Made by a program: the position numbers and the translations under genes
Notes under the pieces: generated by a model
The model's input: the letters and a program-made list of their open reading frames with translations, nothing else
Databases searched by the model: none
What the model was told of the DNA's origin: nothing
Shown: piece by piece, positions 19,344 to 22,559 of the stretch
Numbering within the stretch: the stretch's first letter is position 1
Layout of the letters: every line of letters begins with the position of its first letter
Origin: Asterionellopsis glacialis
Lineage: Eukaryota > Bacillariophyta > Plagiogrammaphyceae > Rhaphoneidales > Asterionellopsidaceae
Length of the DNA: 22,559 bases
Assembly (NCBI GenBank): GCA_014885115.2
Contig: WKLE02002189.1
Coordinates: forward strand, 1-22,559
Direction of reading: 5' to 3'

Positions 19344-20270
19344 TTATCTATCACCCCAAGTTTCCAATACAATGCCTCCCTTGTAGTGAGGGGGGGGGTC
19401 ATCAAATGGATCGTTTTCAAAACAGGATGCTTCTCCAACATCGAAATTCACACCTGATGGGCTTGGTTTTACTGAAGATATCAGTTTTCTTATCTCTGTA
19501 CTACTTTGGGGGGTAGAAGTTCCGTTAGCCCCAAAAGTTGAGGGTTTGACACTAGCCAGCTCCATCCGAAGGACGCTTCGTAGTGACTTACTCATGGCAG
19601 GTTGAGCACCTAGTTGTGGACGGTGGGAACCTTCTTGAAGATCATTTCGAAGTGAAGAACTCTTAACCAGTTGAGCTCTGAGAGCGCCCAATGATGAAAG
19701 GCCTCCTTTCAGTGGTTCTGATGTTTCTGGAGTATTTGAATCAATCTTGGTTCTGTTTGCTACGGACGTCTGACCCTGAATCTGCTCATAAATATTTCTT
19801 GTAGACGGATCTGAAGGTACGGGAGATTTCGAGTTTTTCCACAGCCGACTTCCCAAGCCATCTTCAGTTTTCCTTGCGTCGTCTAACGAGTATGACGTGT
19901 TTGAGCTTCCTCTCCTATTCTTAACATGAGAGCTAATGTTCAAAATATCAGTTAAGCTCCCTGTGCTTAGCCTACGATTCAAGCCTGGTTGGACTTTTTC
20001 GGCTGCCGATGATGTTTCTTCATTCCCTTTGACAATTTTTTGCTTTTCATTCTTTTGAATCTCTTTTTCGTCGACAGTGTCCTCCTTAATCTTTGAACTT
20101 TTCGCTATTGCTACTCTTGCCGACATGGTGCTCCAGTGACCTCCCTTTCGTAGTTCTTGTTGGATGACTTTCCAATCAGCGTCAATATCGCTTCCTATCG
20201 AAGATAAACTACTGTTATTCGAGGCCGTATTTCTCGCATGAGCATCGCAAGTTCTAGAAGATGGCATCAT
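19344..20270 (-). CDS. Ser-rich hypothetical protein with a homopolymer-dependent C-terminus
   Basis: 308 aa from the ATG pair at 20270; the longer reading starts with TTG. There is no domain I know. The protein is polar and Ser rich with repeated short motifs: RRLSTGSLTDIL, SSLGALRAQLVKSSSLRNDL, KSLRSVLRMELASVKPS and a second SSVKPS. The last motif pair (VKPSTFGANGTSTP and VKPSPSGVNFDVG) looks like an internal duplication. It is probably a disordered phosphoprotein or scaffold. After FENDPFDDPPP the frame crosses nine C (19398-19390) and stops 16 residues later at 19344. One C fewer would open a charged tail (TTREALYWKLGVIDKTEPEQ, then Lys/Glu rich) to a stop at 19208, so the true end is uncertain. 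The gene is convergent with the TLDc gene. Confidence 0.6.
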   Translation of the reverse strand: MMPSSRTCDAHARNTASNNSSLSSIGSDIDADWKVIQQELRKGGHWSTMSARVAIAKSSKIKEDTVDEKEIQKNEKQKIVKGNEETSSAAEKVQPGLNRRLSTGSLTDILNISSHVKNRRGSSNTSYSLDDARKTEDGLGSRLWKNSKSPVPSDPSTRNIYEQIQGQTSVANRTKIDSNTPETSEPLKGGLSSLGALRAQLVKSSSLRNDLQEGSHRPQLGAQPAMSKSLRSVLRMELASVKPSTFGANGTSTPQSSTEIRKLISSVKPSPSGVNFDVGEASCFENDPFDDPPPHYKGGIVLETWGDR

Positions 20271-20440
20271 CTTATACTTCTTATTCTTACTCTTGACTTT
20301 CTCAAAAAAAAAATCCAAGAAGGTTGTTTACTTGTGTGAGGTAATCTGTTCTTTAAATGAGTTGGTCTTGCTCTTGTCTTGGAGAAAATGAAATGGGGAA
20401 CGAGAGGAAGAACCTTCGTAATTTCTACATGGTGAAAGAT

Positions 20441-20471
20441 ACTGGTACCATTTAGGTCCTCTAGTACCAGT
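20441..20471. repeat. Inverted repeat ACTGGTAC/GTACCAGT
   Basis: Perfect 8-bp arms (20441-20448 and 20464-20471) lie around a 15-nt loop. The arms are half-sites of the dispersed GTACC motif. Confidence 0.75.
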
Positions 20472-21200
20472 GATACAATGATACACAGATCCAAGACAAT
20501 GGGATCGCAACGCTGATCAATACCAGGACCAGGTTGACATACAGTAAGTATGATTTTTCTATGGTCTGAACCTTACCACGTACCTGGTACAGTAGTAATC
20601 CTATCTGTTCAACGCAAGCTACCTACTTTGTTAACAGGAGAATATTCAGTCCGGTTCGGCATTTCTGCTCTCATGAACTGACGTAAGCATATTAGTTAGA
20701 AAACGAATTGCAAAGAACAATATGAAAGGTTTTTTACATACCAATTTGTTGCTATCCACCTAGAGTATCAAACGGTGAGCTTATTTCCTAGTTGTTTACT
20801 AATTATGGGTAAAATTGTCTTATGTATACTCCACTGTTCACTCGATATTCTTTGAGATCCCAAAAGAATATTCCAATATCTTTCCGTAATAGTGGTACCA
20901 GTATCAGAAATATGTGAATTTGGGAAGTGGATCGGATGCCATAGAAATCAATATTTCGACATACAATATTGTCAAAGAGTCGCCAGGTACAGCAGTCCAT
21001 ATTTAGTTGAACTTTTCATTTTTTTTTACTTAGTTACAAATAAATAGATACTGCAACATGCCTGCTGATGTTGGGATTCGAAACAAGACCCTTTGAAAAC
21101 GGTTTTCTTCCTGGGGCAATAGCGCTTAGCATTTTACTATGCGATCTAATTCAAGTGAGAAATTCTGATATCAGAACAATTGTGGGACCACTTCTGAAAA

Positions 21201-21231
21201 GTGGTGCCACTACTATCAATAGTGGGACCAC
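21201..21231. repeat. Stem-loop, 11 of 12 paired
   Basis: GTGGTGCCACTA (21201-21212) pairs with TAGTGGGACCAC (21220-21231) around 7 nt. GTGGGACCAC also occurs just before it (21182-21191), and AATAGTGGGACCA is found again at 1512-1524. This suggests a dispersed repeat family. Confidence 0.65.
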
Positions 21232-21480
21232 CGATTTCAGGGTACGACAAAGAGCTTTCTTTTCGTGTGTTTGGGATATTTTGAATTTGGTTGAAAGCTG
21301 TATGCAATATTCCGTATTCACGTCTATTTTCGTTTCTTCCCATGATGCATGCTTTACCAGGTACTTTTCTAATATTGATGATAATGTACTCCATCTGGTA
21401 TTTAACACAAGTAAATCAGGTACAGTACCTGTACCTGGTATCATTTGATTAGTAGTGCTCTTGTTGTCTACTCTACCGAC

Positions 21481-21496
21481 GTCCTCAATTGAGGAC
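21481..21496. repeat. Perfect 16-bp palindrome
   Basis: GTCCTCAATTGAGGAC is self-complementary without a loop. It lies about 185 bp upstream of the transposase start and could be part of the end of that element or a binding site. Confidence 0.8.
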
Positions 21497-21680
21497 AATT
21501 TTCGACCAATCAGAAAACACCAAAAAATGCATTTTCATAATCAACCGACGTCACGACCGAATTCCCAATCAAATTCTGTATCTTGGGGTGAGGCCGGTGT
21601 GCTTTAATTTTCAGAAGGGTGCTGTCAAGAGATCGATCCCTAAAATTCACGACAGAAATATTCGACTCGGCACCAGCACC

Positions 21681-22559
21681 ATGTCCTCCACCGATAAACG
21701 GCGAAATGTGGGCTCCAAGGTCATGGCAAAGGCTTGTCGTGTTACCAACCTTGCTGAATGTGCTAGGAGATATGGTTCTAACAAGCAGGAGAAGCTGATT
21801 GTTGGCATTGTGAAAGAAATAGTCATAAAAAGGAACAACACCACTGGAAGAACTACGACGCTGATCGATGCAGAGTACGATTTTTGTGGTGGTGTTAAAA
21901 AAAGAAAGACTCTGAACCTCAGAAGTGTCAAGAAATTTGTTGGTGCCACCCCAGTAACAACTCAACAAAGTGAGGAGGTCCCTGTTGTGCCAGAAACGGT
22001 TAATGGCCATGGTGTTGGTGTGGAGCCTCCAGATACCCCCAAGACACCCCAACAATGTGATCAAGTCAAAGACACCATCAAGCACATCAATTACAGTCTC
22101 CTTCTTTAATAATTCGCAATCCTAATGTTCCTACTAACCCTATTAATGCATCAATTGCTCTGGAAGTATCAACAAATGGAAATAACATAGAAAATAGTGC
22201 TACAGTACCCTCTCCAAGAAGATCATCTCCAAGGATTGCTGCCGCTGCTGCATGTCAAAACACTGACAATTCTTCTTCTCTTCCTACAACAGAGACTCAT
22301 GGATGCAAATGGTTCAAAGACAATGAAGCTACAAAACAGGATATTGGTGGTAGAGTACCTTTTGCAGAATGGTCACAAAAAACTACTTTTGGCGAAGAAA
22401 TAACTGCTGGATGTGATGTTAATTGTCGTTGTTTGCGTCTTGATTCTTTTTTACTTATGTTCCCCCTCACACAGCTACAAGAAATGTGCAGATTAACTAA
22501 CATACAACTGAGGAAGAAAGGAGCAAAGGAAATGACCATAGGTGAGATACTGAAGTTCT
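21681..22559 (+). mobile_element. PiggyBac-like (DDE_Tnp_1_7) transposase, N-terminal part, frameshifted and cut by the window edge
   Basis: The first ATG (21681) opens a 142-residue frame that stops at 22107-22109. It is basic, with MSSTDKRRNVGSKVMAKACR and a small domain containing TTLIDAEYDF and KKRKTLNLRSVKKF. From about 22061 the minus-one frame takes over (LQSPSLIIRNPNVPTNP) and stays open to the window end. It has an R/A-rich linker (PRRSSPRIAAAAA) and the stretch FLLMFPLTQLQEMCRLTN, then MTIGEILKF. Order and spacing of F-x3-L...LTN...T-x-EI..F match the start of the DDE_Tnp_1_7 domain of piggyBac-like elements; this is a recalled pattern. The DDD catalytic core would lie beyond the edge. 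A one-base loss between 22061 and 22107 explains the shift, so the copy is probably dead or misread. No terminal inverted repeat or TTAA target site could be assigned. Confidence 0.5.

Larger units (their letters stand above)
20271..21680. other. Intergenic region with motif copies and hairpins
   Basis: I see no convincing gene. Exact TACCTGGTA-type 9-mers lie at 20581, 21355 and 21432. Inverted repeats lie at 20441-20471, 21201-21231 and 21481-21496. Open frames here (for example 21068-21448) run through the repeats, and one ends inside the motif cluster. Confidence 0.55.

Noticed and set aside
21068..21448. 126-codon plus-strand open frame
   Set aside because: It runs through inverted repeats and ends inside TACCTGGTA motifs; no domain is visible.
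21510..22085. 191-codon minus-strand open frame
   Set aside because: It is antisense to the transposase frame, which has the recognisable motifs.
1..22559. CRISPR arrays, bacterial operons, rRNA or tRNA genes
   Set aside because: No regularly spaced repeats, no clear tRNA arms and no rRNA segments were seen; gene structure is eukaryotic.

Overview
This window reads as nuclear DNA of a diatom or a close stramenopile relative. The genes are spaced, sit on both strands and are broken by short introns (70-205 bp) with GT..AG ends. One membrane transporter starts with a signal peptide followed at once by Phe, which is the pattern of a diatom plastid presequence. No bacterial operon layout, rRNA, tRNA or CRISPR array is visible. 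The organism call is inference from style; I could not search a database.

Layout. (1) 1-6291, minus strand: a tandem array of three FAM151/Menorin (DUF2181) genes. Copy 1 is cut by the window edge (exon 1, 211-1288). Copy 2 is a pseudogene (2266-3423) with internal deletions, a frameshift after the start and two in-frame stops. Copy 3 is intact, with three exons (4478-6291, 480 aa). Flanks of the copies are also related, so the repeated unit includes promoter and 3' DNA. (2) 6292-8090: a promoter-side spacer rich in a palindromic motif. It holds a small two-exon minus-strand gene of unknown function (7586-7971) that I reconstructed. (3) 8091-10095, plus: a three-exon, 12-helix MFS transporter, probably plastid directed. 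(4) 10396-11796, minus: a 2-oxoglutarate/Fe(II) oxygenase-like protein, convergent with the transporter. (5) 12018-13297, plus: a decayed GH127/DUF1680-type glycosidase relic. (6) 13779-15242, minus: a protein kinase. (7) 17359-19130, plus: a TLDc-domain protein, divergent from the kinase across about 2.1 kb. (8) 19344-20270, minus: a Ser-rich protein of unknown function whose 3' end depends on a run of nine C. (9) 21681 to the window end, plus: the N-terminal part of a piggyBac-like transposase, broken by a frameshift.

The genes do not form an evident pathway. The strongest genome-scale signal is the 9-mer TACCTGGTA/TACCAGGTA. I found it 13 times, always in intergenic DNA on the 5' side of at least one gene, never in an exon I call, and never in the two convergent 3'-3' gaps. 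The second is the Menorin array itself, which shows duplication, promoter divergence and pseudogene decay side by side.
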